Shown one piece after another: positions 1-6,252 of a DNA stretch of 7,335 bases. The position numbers were made by a program, and so were the translations under genes. This DNA is from Crocinitomicaceae bacterium (lineage in GTDB: Bacteria; Bacteroidota; Bacteroidia; Flavobacteriales_D; Crocinitomicaceae), in NCBI GenBank assembly GCA_013215515.1, contig JABSPC010000439.1:1-7335 (forward strand), read 5' to 3'. How positions within the stretch are numbered: position 1 is the stretch's first letter; each line of letters starts with the position of its first letter. The notes beneath the pieces were generated by a model. The model saw only the letters and a list, made by a program, of their open reading frames with translations, ran no database searches and had not been told where the DNA came from.

Positions 1-2159
1 ACTGAGAACTCTGCTTCTGGGTTGGGGTGAACATCAATTATGTCCGCCTGCAGGAATGTCAAAGTATCAATACAGCCTTCCGTTGTGTAGATTGTTAACG
101 TTACAGGATAGCCACCTACATTGTTGTAAATGTGAGAAGGATTCTGATCCGTAGAAGACCCACCATCTCCGAAATTCCAATTGTAAAAAATTTGAGTTTC
201 TGCCCAACTTTGATCAATGAATTGTGCATTAAATGGAACACATTGCAACTCTGGTTCCAAAGCAAAATCAATCGTTGGTGGAGAATAGATGTAAATTTCC
301 TGCGTTGTAGTTTGAATACAATTTTCAAACGTTCCTGTAAGTGTAATTGGGATTGTCCCAGGAGCAGTAAATGAAACATTGAAGACGTCTATATCTGTTG
401 AAGAAGGAATGGATGCATTGGGTCCAAAGTTGTAAGAGAAGAAAGTTCCCACTGGTCCACTAACAGTACCATCGAAATCAAAGCTATTCTCTGTAAGACA
501 TCCTGAAGGTGCTGTATTAAAATCCACAACAATTAGTTCATTCAAATCGAATGTTTCTTCAACGATATCCATACAGGCGAGTGAAGACCACGCCGAAAGT
601 GTGACGGTATAGGTTCCTGGCTCTGGGAAGGCGAAGGTAGGATCAAAATCACTTGAACTACCTAGTCCACTAAAATCCCAATTGTAATTAGTCGCATTAA
701 TGGTATTGTTTCCAAAATAAATATTCAGCCCAGCACATTCAATATCAGGAACAAGAATCATTTCTGCCGTTGGTGCAGGCATGACATAAACTTCACTTGT
801 CCAAGTTGCTGCGCATAAAGAGAACGTACCATTGACCGTAACGGAATGCAAACCAGATGTCGAAAATGAAACACCATCGACGTTGGACCCAACTCCTGTT
901 GCCGGGGTCGCGTTAGGTCCAAAATTCCAATCGTAGATTATACCAGGAGGGCCTCCATTTGCCACAAAATCGAATTCATTGTCTACGAAGCAAAGTGAAT
1001 CTTGAGAAAGCCATGTAATTTCTAGTTCATTATTTACAACTATATCCATGTATGCTGTGTCGGTGCACGGCCATCCTGGATTTACAATTAACATTGCTGT
1101 ATAAGAACCTGGTGCAGGATAAGTGTACGATGGCGCAAATGCTGAGCTCACATCCGTATTTATTCCTAGTACACCGAAGTCCCAAGCATAATTCGTTCCT
1201 CCGTATGAATTGTTCTCAAAGTTTACCGTTAATCCATTACAGTAAGATACAAATGTTGCCAGCTCATCTTGTTCTGGAAGAATACTCTCTAATTGTAAGT
1301 TACAGTTGAATACACGGAAAAGGAAATCTCTAGTCGTTTGATTAATTACAACTCCGTTTCTAATTTCTTGAACTTGAATTCCAACAACAAAAAGGCCCAA
1401 TAAACTTGGCGAAGCAATTAATTGTCCTGTAGTTGGATTGATACTTATTGAAGCACCTGGTCCCAATGGGTTTGCAGACCCAAAACCTCCGGCCCAATTA
1501 ACAGGTGGATAGGTTGGTGGTGGTGCTTGATTCGGTTGAGGGTTAAAAGATGATGCTCCAGCAAATGGAGTTACAAGAGAATAAGCAAGTACGTCTCCAT
1601 CAGGGTCCGTTGCGCTGTGATCGAAATCTAAATCCTCATTGTTACAAAGTAAAAGTGGAGGATAGTTCGTGAATCTAGGGCTGCTGTTTTCCCATTCTCC
1701 AGTATCAAAACCTGGAACGTGACATGTTAATGTAATCCCGGTATCATCTGGATTGACAAGGTTTGTAATGTTTGGTCCACGGCAACAGCGCTGGTAGGAT
1801 ACATCATAACCACCAACTGCTGGTGGGAGGTTTACTACAACCACATATTCTGCATGTTCCGTACAGATATTTGTTGGCGGAGTTACACAAGGGTTATTGA
1901 AAACAACAGGCAGTGTAATACTCCCAGGAAACGGAACTTGTAGGTTCTGAATCAAAATGCCATTATTATAAACTGTCAAGTTAAGAGGGCTGTCGTATTG
2001 CGCTCCAGTTGAAAGACAATCACGATATAGACTTACATGAAACTCATAGTTGTTCGCGCCCAAATAATTGTAATAAATATCACCACCAACAATATGCGAT
2101 GCTCGCGCATTCGAAGCGAATGATACTATCAGGAATATAATTAGGTACTTAAATTTCAT
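1..2159 (-). CDS. Secreted PKD-repeat surface protein, C-terminus beyond window
   Basis: About 719 codons read without a stop from the ATG at 2159 to the left edge, so only the N-terminal part is seen. Residues 1-20 form a signal peptide (basic start, hydrophobic run, cleavage likely after ARA) followed by SHIVGG, a start common in large Bacteroidota extracellular proteins. Residues ~21-300 are a conserved N-terminal region with a YQRCCRG motif near 124-129 and a DPDGD cadherin-like motif near 185-190. Five PKD-like repeats follow, centred on WDFG/WNFG-type motifs at residues 326, 411, 494, 576 and 661; the fifth has the full WNFGDG form. Proteins of this family usually end in a gliding-motility-associated or type IX secretion sorting domain; that end is not visible, so T9SS export is inferred. 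Likely role is adhesion or surface structure; the ligand is unknown. It lies downstream of the Rossmann-fold gene on the same strand, with a probable terminator between them. Confidence 0.9.
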   Translation of the reverse strand, partial: MKFKYLIIFLIVSFASNARASHIVGGDIYYNYLGANNYEFHVSLYRDCLSTGAQYDSPLNLTVYNNGILIQNLQVPFPGSITLPVVFNNPCVTPPTNICTEHAEYVVVVNLPPAVGGYDVSYQRCCRGPNITNLVNPDDTGITLTCHVPGFDTGEWENSSPRFTNYPPLLLCNNEDLDFDHSATDPDGDVLAYSLVTPFAGASSFNPQPNQAPPPTYPPVNWAGGFGSANPLGPGASISINPTTGQLIASPSLLGLFVVGIQVQEIRNGVVINQTTRDFLFRVFNCNLQLESILPEQDELATFVSYCNGLTVNFENNSYGGTNYAWDFGVLGINTDVSSAFAPSYTYPAPGSYTAMLIVNPGWPCTDTAYMDIVVNNELEITWLSQDSLCFVDNEFDFVANGGPPGIIYDWNFGPNATPATGVGSNVDGVSFSTSGLHSVTVNGTFSLCAATWTSEVYVMPAPTAEMILVPDIECAGLNIYFGNNTINATNYNWDFSGLGSSSDFDPTFAFPEPGTYTVTLSAWSSLACMDIVEETFDLNELIVVDFNTAPSGCLTENSFDFDGTVSGPVGTFFSYNFGPNASIPSSTDIDVFNVSFTAPGTIPITLTGTFENCIQTTTQEIYIYSPPTIDFALEPELQCVPFNAQFIDQSWAETQIFYNWNFGDGGSSTDQNPSHIYNNVGGYPVTLTIYTTEGCIDTLTFLQADIIDVHPNPEAEFS

Positions 2160-2214
2160 TGTAGTTCTTGAGTCCGTAGTATTATAGACGTAAAAATAAG
2201 GCAAATGTTATACC

Positions 2215-2236
2215 AAAAAAGGCAATAATTGACCTT
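2215..2236 (-). terminator. Probable intrinsic terminator of the Rossmann-fold gene
   Basis: Read on the minus strand, AAGG(T)CAA, a TTA loop and TTGCCTT form a 7-bp stem with one bulged T, running straight into six T residues (the A run at 2215-2220 on the plus strand). It sits 18 nt after the stop codon at 2255. The stem is short, so strength is uncertain, but position and T-tract fit rho-independent termination. Confidence 0.45.
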
Positions 2237-2254
2237 ACTCTTGTAAACACACGG

Positions 2255-3058
2255 TTATTGGACAATTAGATCTGTATAATTTTGAGGGTCAAGGCTATAT
2301 TCGAAGCCGTAATCGTTATGAATCAATGTTCCATCCACACTACGATTCAGGGCGGTTTCATCTCCAAACTGCATTGCGTTTAGGCCATAATTTGCAAGCA
2401 TGAACGTGTAGTAAATTTTTTTTGAAATTTTTGAAGGAAACACCAGATTATAGCAATTATCGTAGGTATTTCTCTCTATAATCATCGAAATCGCTCTTGA
2501 AATGTCGACACTATGAACAAGATTAATGACTGCGGATCCGTCGTTTGAAATGGTTTTACCTTCAAGTGATTTTATTGGATGACGTTGGGGGCCAATTAAT
2601 CCTCCCAATCTTAAAATCGTCAAACGATCTTTGAGGATACTTTTCAATTGTTCTTCCGCCAAAAAAAGTGATGAGTTCCGCTCCTCTTCCTCAAATTTAT
2701 AGGACTCATCGAATCGCATTTCTTTCTGTGGATAGACACCAATCGAACTGGTAAATATGACTGGAACTGAATTTGGAAATTGAGAAACGATTTCCTCTAG
2801 AATTGAAGCGTAAAAGTTTGGTTCGGCTTTTCGGAGAGGAGGAAGAGAAATCAATAGCACATCTATTTCACCGGTAATTTTAGTTGAAATTTGCGAATTA
2901 TCATCTAGATCGAGTAGGAATCCTTCGATTTGTGATTTTACAAGACGTTCTTTTCCTGCTTCAGAACGATAAGATCCTTTGATGGAATAACCTATGTTTT
3001 TTAGATATACTCCGACTTGTGTTCCAAGCCAACCGCAGCCGATAATTGTAATTTTCAA
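2255..3058 (-). CDS. YeeZ-like NAD(P)-binding Rossmann-fold protein (SDR/epimerase superfamily)
   Basis: 267 residues. A nucleotide-binding GxGxxG motif lies at residues 7-12 (GCGWLG) directly after the first beta strand, and an arginine at residue 31 at the end of the second strand suggests NADP(H) preference. SSIGVYP (104-110), the LRLGGLIGP stretch (149-157) and NLVHSVDISRA (179-189) are the segments usually conserved in extended-SDR relatives such as E. coli YeeZ. The classical catalytic YxxxK is not evident; the equivalent region reads FLAEEQLKS, so a dehydrogenase reaction cannot be assumed. Substrate unknown; cytoplasmic, with no signal peptide. The start is TTG: no ATG lies in frame before an upstream TAA 24 nt away, and MKITIIGCGWLG begins exactly where the family does. 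No Shine-Dalgarno is visible. It is transcribed divergently from ctaA. Confidence 0.88.
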   Translation of the reverse strand: MKITIIGCGWLGTQVGVYLKNIGYSIKGSYRSEAGKERLVKSQIEGFLLDLDDNSQISTKITGEIDVLLISLPPLRKAEPNFYASILEEIVSQFPNSVPVIFTSSIGVYPQKEMRFDESYKFEEEERNSSLFLAEEQLKSILKDRLTILRLGGLIGPQRHPIKSLEGKTISNDGSAVINLVHSVDISRAISMIIERNTYDNCYNLVFPSKISKKIYYTFMLANYGLNAMQFGDETALNRSVDGTLIHNDYGFEYSLDPQNYTDLIVQ

Positions 3059-3131
3059 ATTGTTTAATTCTGTGTAAAGTTACGAAGTGAGTTTGATAAA
3101 TTGCTTTATGAGTGTGAATTTCATATTTGTT

Positions 3132-3160
3132 TTACTTTTTTCCATTGCTGAAAAAAGTAA
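3132..3160. repeat. CATTGCY-loop hairpin element, copy 1
   Basis: A perfect 11-bp inverted repeat (3132-3142 with 3150-3160, TTACTTTTTTC/GAAAAAAGTAA) encloses the 7-nt loop CATTGCT. It is followed by an A-rich run and CTAG at 3171-3174. The same loop, arm composition, A-run and CTAG recur at 5243-5284. This copy lies between two divergent gene starts, where no terminator is expected, so a dispersed repeat fits better than a plain terminator. Confidence 0.6.
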
Positions 3161-3388
3161 CAAAAAAATCTAGAACATTTTGAATGTGATTGCTTTGCAC
3201 CATGAGTAAGTCACTTTTAGTTCCAATTATCAAAAGCCTTGCTTTTTCTTATGTGTATCCTCCCTTCGCTCGGCGCAATTCTCGCAGATTCATCCATTAT
3301 CACTGACAAAAGATTCAATGCTATGTGAACTAATAATTTGAATGAGAATCTAGATGAATAATGTTCGCAATTTGTAAGGCTGATTGCT

Positions 3389-3396
3389 TAACTTCG
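3389..3396 (+). promoter_or_regulatory. Candidate -7 box (TAACTTCG) of ctaA
   Basis: TAACTTCG differs from the Bacteroidota -7 consensus TAnnTTTG at one base and is followed by CAGC and then the ctaA ATG. No TTG lies at the preferred 17-23 nt upstream (TTTG at 3371-3374 is only 14 nt away), so this is weak alone. Its support comes from the same box-CAGC-ATG arrangement before the next gene. Confidence 0.3.
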
Positions 3397-3400
3397 CAGC

Positions 3401-4420
3401 ATGACTTTTTCGAAGTGGTTTGTTCGTTTTAATTGGATTGCTGTGGTGTTGATCTACATGATTTTCATTGCGGGTAGTTTGGTTCGAATTACGGGTAGTG
3501 GAATGGGATGTCCAGATTGGCCAAAGTGTTTCGGATCTTGGATACCACCAACAGCTGAAAGTCAACTCCCAGAAAATTACAAGGAAATTTTTGCAGAAAA
3601 GCGAGCTCAGAAAATTGAGAAATTTGCGAAGTTGCTAACTGCACTTGGAATGAAGCATACGGCTGATCAATTATTGAACGATCCTGAATTGCGTCATGAG
3701 GAGAGTTTTAACGTAAAAAAAACGTGGACGGAATACTTGAATCGATTGACAGGGTTTTTAGCAGGAAATGTAATGCTCTTTATTTTCGGGTGGATTGTAT
3801 TGAAATACAGAAAACGAAAGTTGGTCTTGCTAACCTTATTGAATCTAGCTTTAATGGGCTTTCAAGGGTGGTTCGGGTCCATTGTTGTCGCCTCTAATTT
3901 GGTCCCGTGGACGATCACTGTTCATATGTTCTTTGGCCTTCTCATCGTTGCAATTCAACTCTATGTAATACGAATGGTTAGTCCGTCTCAACAAAAGAAC
4001 TTGCCTCAAATTGGATGGATGCGGGTTTTAATTTGGCTGGTGGCCGCGATAACGTTCTATCAAATGTTCTTGGGAACTCAAGTCCGCGAGGCAATTGACG
4101 AATTGGTCAAATTGGGCTACACTAGAGAAATGTGGATTGATGAATTAGGAATGCCATTCTTCGTTCACCGAAGTTTCTCATGGTTGGTACTTTTTGTATT
4201 ACTAATCGTTGCTTGGAAAAATGAAACTACATATAAGTACGCTTCAATCCGTTGGATTATAGGTCTTTTAGCACTTGAATTAATTAGTGGGATACTTTTG
4301 GCTTACGTCGATATGCCTGGGGTTGTGCAAACTTCTCATTTAATTTTCGCGTCTGCTATATTTGGGATTATAACAATGCTCATATTCAGAAGTAAGAGTG
4401 TTCGAGCAATAACGCCTTAA
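3401..4420 (+). CDS. ctaA: Heme A synthase, CtaA/COX15 family
   Basis: Inner-membrane enzyme that oxidises the C8 methyl of heme O to a formyl group, giving heme A for aa3-type cytochrome oxidase. 339 residues, a normal length for the COX15-like group, with about eight hydrophobic segments. After helix 1 (residues ~12-27) comes the signature LVRITGSGMGCPDWPKC; C37 and C43 form the conserved extracytoplasmic cysteine pair. Heme-ligand candidates are H175 (TVHMFFG), H256 (FVHRSFSW) and H313 (TSHLIFA). The first-half position normally written ExxH reads E111-YL-N114-R, so one canonical histidine is replaced by asparagine; this may be normal for Bacteroidota. GTQVREAID (225-233) is another conserved block. 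A stop codon lies 12 nt before the ATG, which fixes the start. No Shine-Dalgarno. It is followed after 27 nt by the TauE/SafE gene in the same frame. Confidence 0.95.
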   Translation: MTFSKWFVRFNWIAVVLIYMIFIAGSLVRITGSGMGCPDWPKCFGSWIPPTAESQLPENYKEIFAEKRAQKIEKFAKLLTALGMKHTADQLLNDPELRHEESFNVKKTWTEYLNRLTGFLAGNVMLFIFGWIVLKYRKRKLVLLTLLNLALMGFQGWFGSIVVASNLVPWTITVHMFFGLLIVAIQLYVIRMVSPSQQKNLPQIGWMRVLIWLVAAITFYQMFLGTQVREAIDELVKLGYTREMWIDELGMPFFVHRSFSWLVLFVLLIVAWKNETTYKYASIRWIIGLLALELISGILLAYVDMPGVVQTSHLIFASAIFGIITMLIFRSKSVRAITP

Positions 4421-4435
4421 TTAAATTCAGTATTT

Positions 4436-4443
4436 TACATTTG
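4436..4443 (+). promoter_or_regulatory. Perfect -7 box (TACATTTG) before the TauE/SafE gene
   Basis: TACATTTG matches TAnnTTTG exactly and lies in the 27-nt gap after ctaA, with CAGC between it and the ATG at 4448. No TTG sits 17-23 nt upstream, so the -33 element is poor. If active, transcription would start at or next to the ATG and give a leaderless mRNA in addition to read-through from ctaA. Confidence 0.4.
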
Positions 4444-4447
4444 CAGC

Positions 4448-5236
4448 ATGTACATTATTGGTCTATTCTTCGCACTACTTATTGGAATCGTTCTCGGTTT
4501 AGTTGGAGGTGGTGGATCAATTTTGACTGTTCCATTGGTAAACTATTACTTCGATGTTAACATGCTCATCGCGACGACGTACTCTTTGTTCGTTGTAGCA
4601 GTGGCTTCGAGCTTCGGGGTTCTTCAGCGACTCAAATCCAAACAAATTGATTTTAAGCAGGGAATTATTTTTGTAATTCCGAGCATGATAGTGGCCTTCG
4701 CAATACGCCGATGGATTATGCCAATGTTCCCAATTCAATTTGCTCTAAGTGACTTCGAACTTTCAAGGGAAATCGTAATTACAACCTTGCTGATTATCGT
4801 AATGATATATACAGCATCAAAGACTTTATTTTCGAAAAGGAGGTCAGTTGAGCCTGAAAAAACCAATTTTGTCGCGATCATTTTCTTTGGTATTCTGACT
4901 GGATTATTAAGTGGGTTTATTGGAGCAGGGGGTGGGTTCATCATCGTTCCGATACTTCTTCGACTCGGCTTGGATATGAAGAAGGCTGTAGGAACTTCCA
5001 TGTTCATTATCTCAATTCAATCTGGAGTAGCACTAATTGGAGATTCGTACAATGAAGAAATAATCTCTGCGGGAATTGACTGGAAATTGCTTTCTGCTCT
5101 GACGGTTATAACCGTTGGCGGTGTTTTCATGGGTGGCTTTTTCCAAAAGAAAGTGTCTAGTGAGTTTTTACGGAAGGTTTTTAGCTTGGTGCTTCTAGTT
5201 GTAGCGGGTGGGTTGATTTATAAGATGGTTTTTTAG
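4448..5236 (+). CDS. TauE/SafE-family membrane permease (probable sulfur-anion or organic-acid exporter)
   Basis: 262 residues, the usual size of the family (formerly DUF81), with about eight membrane segments. It is built as two related halves: GLVGGGGSILTVPLV at 17-31 and GFIGAGGGFIIVPILL at 156-171, the glycine-rich motif and following xVP that mark each half. AVGTSMF (180-186) is the second conserved block of half two, and TTYSLF (43-48) is its half-one counterpart. Family members export sulfite, sulfoacetate or similar anions; the substrate cannot be read from sequence, and the link to ctaA may only be shared transcription. The ATG is fixed by the ctaA stop 30 nt upstream in the same frame. 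No Shine-Dalgarno; a promoter-like TACATTTG lies 4 nt before the ATG. A hairpin begins 6 nt after the stop codon. Confidence 0.9.
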   Translation: MYIIGLFFALLIGIVLGLVGGGGSILTVPLVNYYFDVNMLIATTYSLFVVAVASSFGVLQRLKSKQIDFKQGIIFVIPSMIVAFAIRRWIMPMFPIQFALSDFELSREIVITTLLIIVMIYTASKTLFSKRRSVEPEKTNFVAIIFFGILTGLLSGFIGAGGGFIIVPILLRLGLDMKKAVGTSMFIISIQSGVALIGDSYNEEIISAGIDWKLLSALTVITVGGVFMGGFFQKKVSSEFLRKVFSLVLLVVAGGLIYKMVF

Positions 5237-5242
5237 TTTTTC

Positions 5243-5267
5243 CTTTTTTGGCATTGCCCCAAAAAAG
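5243..5267. repeat. CATTGCY-loop hairpin element, copy 2 (also possible terminator)
   Basis: A 9-bp stem (5243-5251 with 5259-5267, CTTTTTTGG/CCAAAAAAG) encloses the loop CATTGCC. Bulging one C allows further T-A pairs outward. It is followed by an A-rich run and CTAG at 5281-5284, matching copy 1 at 3132-3174. It begins 6 nt after the permease stop codon and could act as a terminator, but no T-run follows the stem on either strand apart from the stem itself. Confidence 0.55.
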
Positions 5268-5283
5268 AAAGAAAAAAGCTCTA

Positions 5284-5421
5284 GCGCTCACAAAATAGCT
5301 TTACCCTTTCTCGACTCAACACTTAAAATTGAAGAACTTGACCTCGACAAGCTCAGTCTTCAAACAACTCCAATTTTTTCGTTTCTCGTCGGAAGGGTAC
5401 CAAAGCTATTTTGAAAGGCGC
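5284..5421. repeat. 138-bp imperfect palindrome (long hairpin, dispersed-repeat-like)
   Basis: The two halves are inverted copies: GCGC 5284-5287 with 5418-5421; a perfect 12-bp arm CAAAATAGCTTT 5291-5302 with 5402-5413; ACCC 5303-5306 with 5395-5398; CGAC 5312-5315 with 5388-5391; AAAATTG 5325-5331 with 5371-5377; an inner CTTG 5337-5340 with 5348-5351. The apex holds CTCGACAAGCTCAG, a type of sequence I associate with dispersed intergenic repeats. Transcribed either way it would fold into one long stem. It abuts the CATTGCY hairpin, so both may be one element. Confidence 0.7.
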
Positions 5422-5499
5422 CTTAACTCGAAAATCAATCGTGTTTTGAAGACAAAAGCAATTTGTTTGGGAATTTATTCGTGAAATCGTGAACTAGTA

Positions 5500-5529
5500 T
5501 TGAATTTTCGTCGGTGAATGCTATATTTG
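5500..5529 (+). promoter_or_regulatory. tRNA promoter, TTG-N19-TATATTTG
   Basis: TTG at 5500-5502 and TATATTTG at 5522-5529 are separated by 19 nt, matching the Bacteroidota primary-sigma consensus exactly. The predicted start near 5535 leaves a ~47-nt leader before the tRNA. Confidence 0.75.
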
Positions 5530-5581
5530 CACTCCTTCGTTGGAGCGATAGAGTATATGCTACTCTTGAGTGAAACGAAAC

Positions 5582-5655
5582 GGTCCTATAGCTCAGCTGG
5601 TTAGAGCATCTGACTCATAATCAGAGGGTCGCAGGTTCGAGCCCTGCTGGGACCA
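5582..5655 (+). tRNA. tRNA with CAT anticodon (tRNA-Met or lysidine-type tRNA-Ile2)
   Basis: A complete 74-nt cloverleaf. The acceptor stem is GGTCCTA with TGGGACC (one T-G pair), the D arm GCTC/GAGC has a 9-nt loop, and the anticodon stem TCTGA/TCAGA encloses CTCATAA with anticodon CAT at 5616-5618. There is a 5-nt variable loop, and the T arm GCAGG/CCTGC has TTCGAGC. The discriminator is A and CCA is not encoded. A CAT anticodon serves initiator Met, elongator Met and, after lysidine modification, Ile(AUA). The first acceptor pair is a normal G-C, so it is not an initiator. Pairs C4-G69 and C5-G68 are those that E. coli TilS recognises in tRNA-Ile2, so Ile2 is a real possibility. It is a single-gene unit with its own promoter and terminator. 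Confidence 0.95.
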
Positions 5656-5657
5656 CT

Positions 5658-5687
5658 AAAGCCTTATCAATTGATAAGGCTTTTTTT
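5658..5687 (+). terminator. Intrinsic terminator of the tRNA unit
   Basis: An 11-bp perfect stem AAAGCCTTATC/GATAAGGCTTT (5658-5668 with 5673-5683), an AATT loop, and seven T residues at 5681-5687. It starts two bases after the tRNA discriminator position. A textbook rho-independent terminator, and the A-rich 5' side could also serve the opposite strand. Confidence 0.88.
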
Positions 5688-5861
5688 GTGCCTTTGTTCT
5701 CAAAAGAGTCTATCTCTTGCTCGATTGGATTAATTTATCATTTCTCTTTTTATTTGCTTAAGTCGATGACGTTTGTATTATCGGAGTACGTGTTGATTAA
5801 TCGAATCGACTTCCGGACTCTCTAGCTCAATAAAATCATTAGCTCTAGTTAAAATTACTCT

Positions 5862-6062
5862 ATAAAAAACTTAATATACATACTGATTTTTGTCAGCAGT
5901 ATTGTACTTGCCTCATGCGCAGGTGGAGTGGTTGGTCTGATAAACAAAAATACGTTGCGAAAATTTCTATTGGATATGGATTCTCAAGAGGGTTTGACAA
6001 GCAATTTTGGACGAATTATCAGAGCTGGGAATCCAAGCCTCTTTTTCTTTTTTTTTAAATAA
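5862..6062 (+). pseudogene. Short lipoprotein-like frame lacking an ATG, probably broken
   Basis: From 5862 the frame reads ATA AAA AAC TTA, then a run giving KNLIYILIFVSSIVLASC: a lysine-asparagine start, a hydrophobic core and the lipobox LASC followed by AGG. This is a complete lipoprotein signal peptide, with Cys the expected lipidated residue, except that the codon where Met should be is ATA. No ATG, GTG or TTG precedes the signal, and a TAA lies 24 nt upstream. The mature part is only ~46 residues and ends in a phenylalanine run encoded by a poly-T tract (6042-6056) before TAA. Loss of the start by one substitution plus truncation at the T-tract is the simplest reading; a functional ATA start or a sequence error is possible. 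I recognise no family for the mature part. Confidence 0.4.
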
Positions 6063-6176
6063 AACTATGTTTAACCTGTATTCATGTGTTTTGGACACCA
6101 ATTTTTGCCCACTTATCTATACGCAAATAAGGCAGCCTCTTTAGGTAGAAAATAGAGACTCAATAGTAGTAGGAAC

Positions 6177-6212
6177 TTGATTCGAAAAGGATTGCTGAAC
6201 GTTGTATCTTTG
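6177..6212 (+). promoter_or_regulatory. Promoter of the 110-aa orphan gene (TATCTTTG box)
   Basis: TATCTTTG at 6205-6212 is a perfect TAnnTTTG box 40 nt before the ATG at 6253. The nearest upstream TTG candidates are at 6177-6179 (25-nt spacer, long) and 6192-6194 (10 nt, too short), so the -33 part is uncertain. The start would fall near 6218, giving a ~35-nt leader. Confidence 0.5.
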
Positions 6213-6252
6213 CATTGCATGCTCATTGAATAACATCTTAAGAGGATTTATT

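Larger units (their letters stand above)
3059..3400. other. 342-bp divergent spacer between the Rossmann-fold gene and ctaA
   Basis: Both flanking genes start here and point outward, so it must hold two promoters. The only strong structure is the hairpin at 3132-3160. For the minus gene, TAACTTTA (plus 3075-3082) is a one-mismatch -7 box 17 nt before the TTG start, without a well-placed TTG partner. For ctaA see 3389-3396. A 34-codon frame at 3202-3306 has no recognisable features. No RNA gene or recognisable gene remnant was seen. Confidence 0.6.
5237..5581. other. 345-bp spacer with repeat elements and tRNA leader
   Basis: The first half is filled by the hairpin at 5243-5267 and the palindrome at 5284-5421. 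From 5422 to 5499 I see only AT-rich DNA with a short direct repeat (TCGTGAA at 5479 and 5487). The tRNA promoter is at 5500-5529. The tRNA leader (~5535-5581) carries two small hairpins: CTCC/GGAG at 5532-5545 and GAGTA/TACTC at 5551-5565. No coding frame is supported. Confidence 0.6.
5688..6252. other. Long weakly coding stretch after the tRNA
   Basis: 565 bp without a confident gene. It contains the lipoprotein-like frame at 5862-6062 and the promoter at 6177-6212. A short inverted repeat, AAGTCGAT 5760-5767 with ATCGACTT 5805-5812, has a 37-nt gap and no clear meaning. The rest (5813-5861 and 6063-6176) is AT-rich with no structure I can name. Confidence 0.5.

Noticed and set aside
116..379. 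87- and 80-codon frames on both strands at 116-379
   Set aside because: They lie inside the long PKD-protein frame, have no family features, and the PKD frame is far better supported by domains and signal peptide.
1052..1309. 85-codon plus-strand frame
   Set aside because: Antisense shadow of the PKD repeat 1 region.
3202..3306. 34-codon frame starting MSKSLL, with a TTGCTTTG-like box 4 nt before its ATG
   Set aside because: Too short, no recognisable motif, box has a mismatch and no -33 partner; kept only as a curiosity because the spacing resembles the leaderless pattern.
3350..3565. 71-codon minus-strand frame over the ctaA start
   Set aside because: Overlaps the conserved Cys-pair region of CtaA on the other strand; no independent support.
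4517..5007. Two minus-strand frames (73 and 90 codons) within the permease gene
   Set aside because: Antisense shadows of a gene with clear family motifs in both halves.
6088..6100. GTTTTGGACACC as a possible insertion-sequence end
   Set aside because: Resembles some transposon termini, but no matching inverted copy was found in the window.
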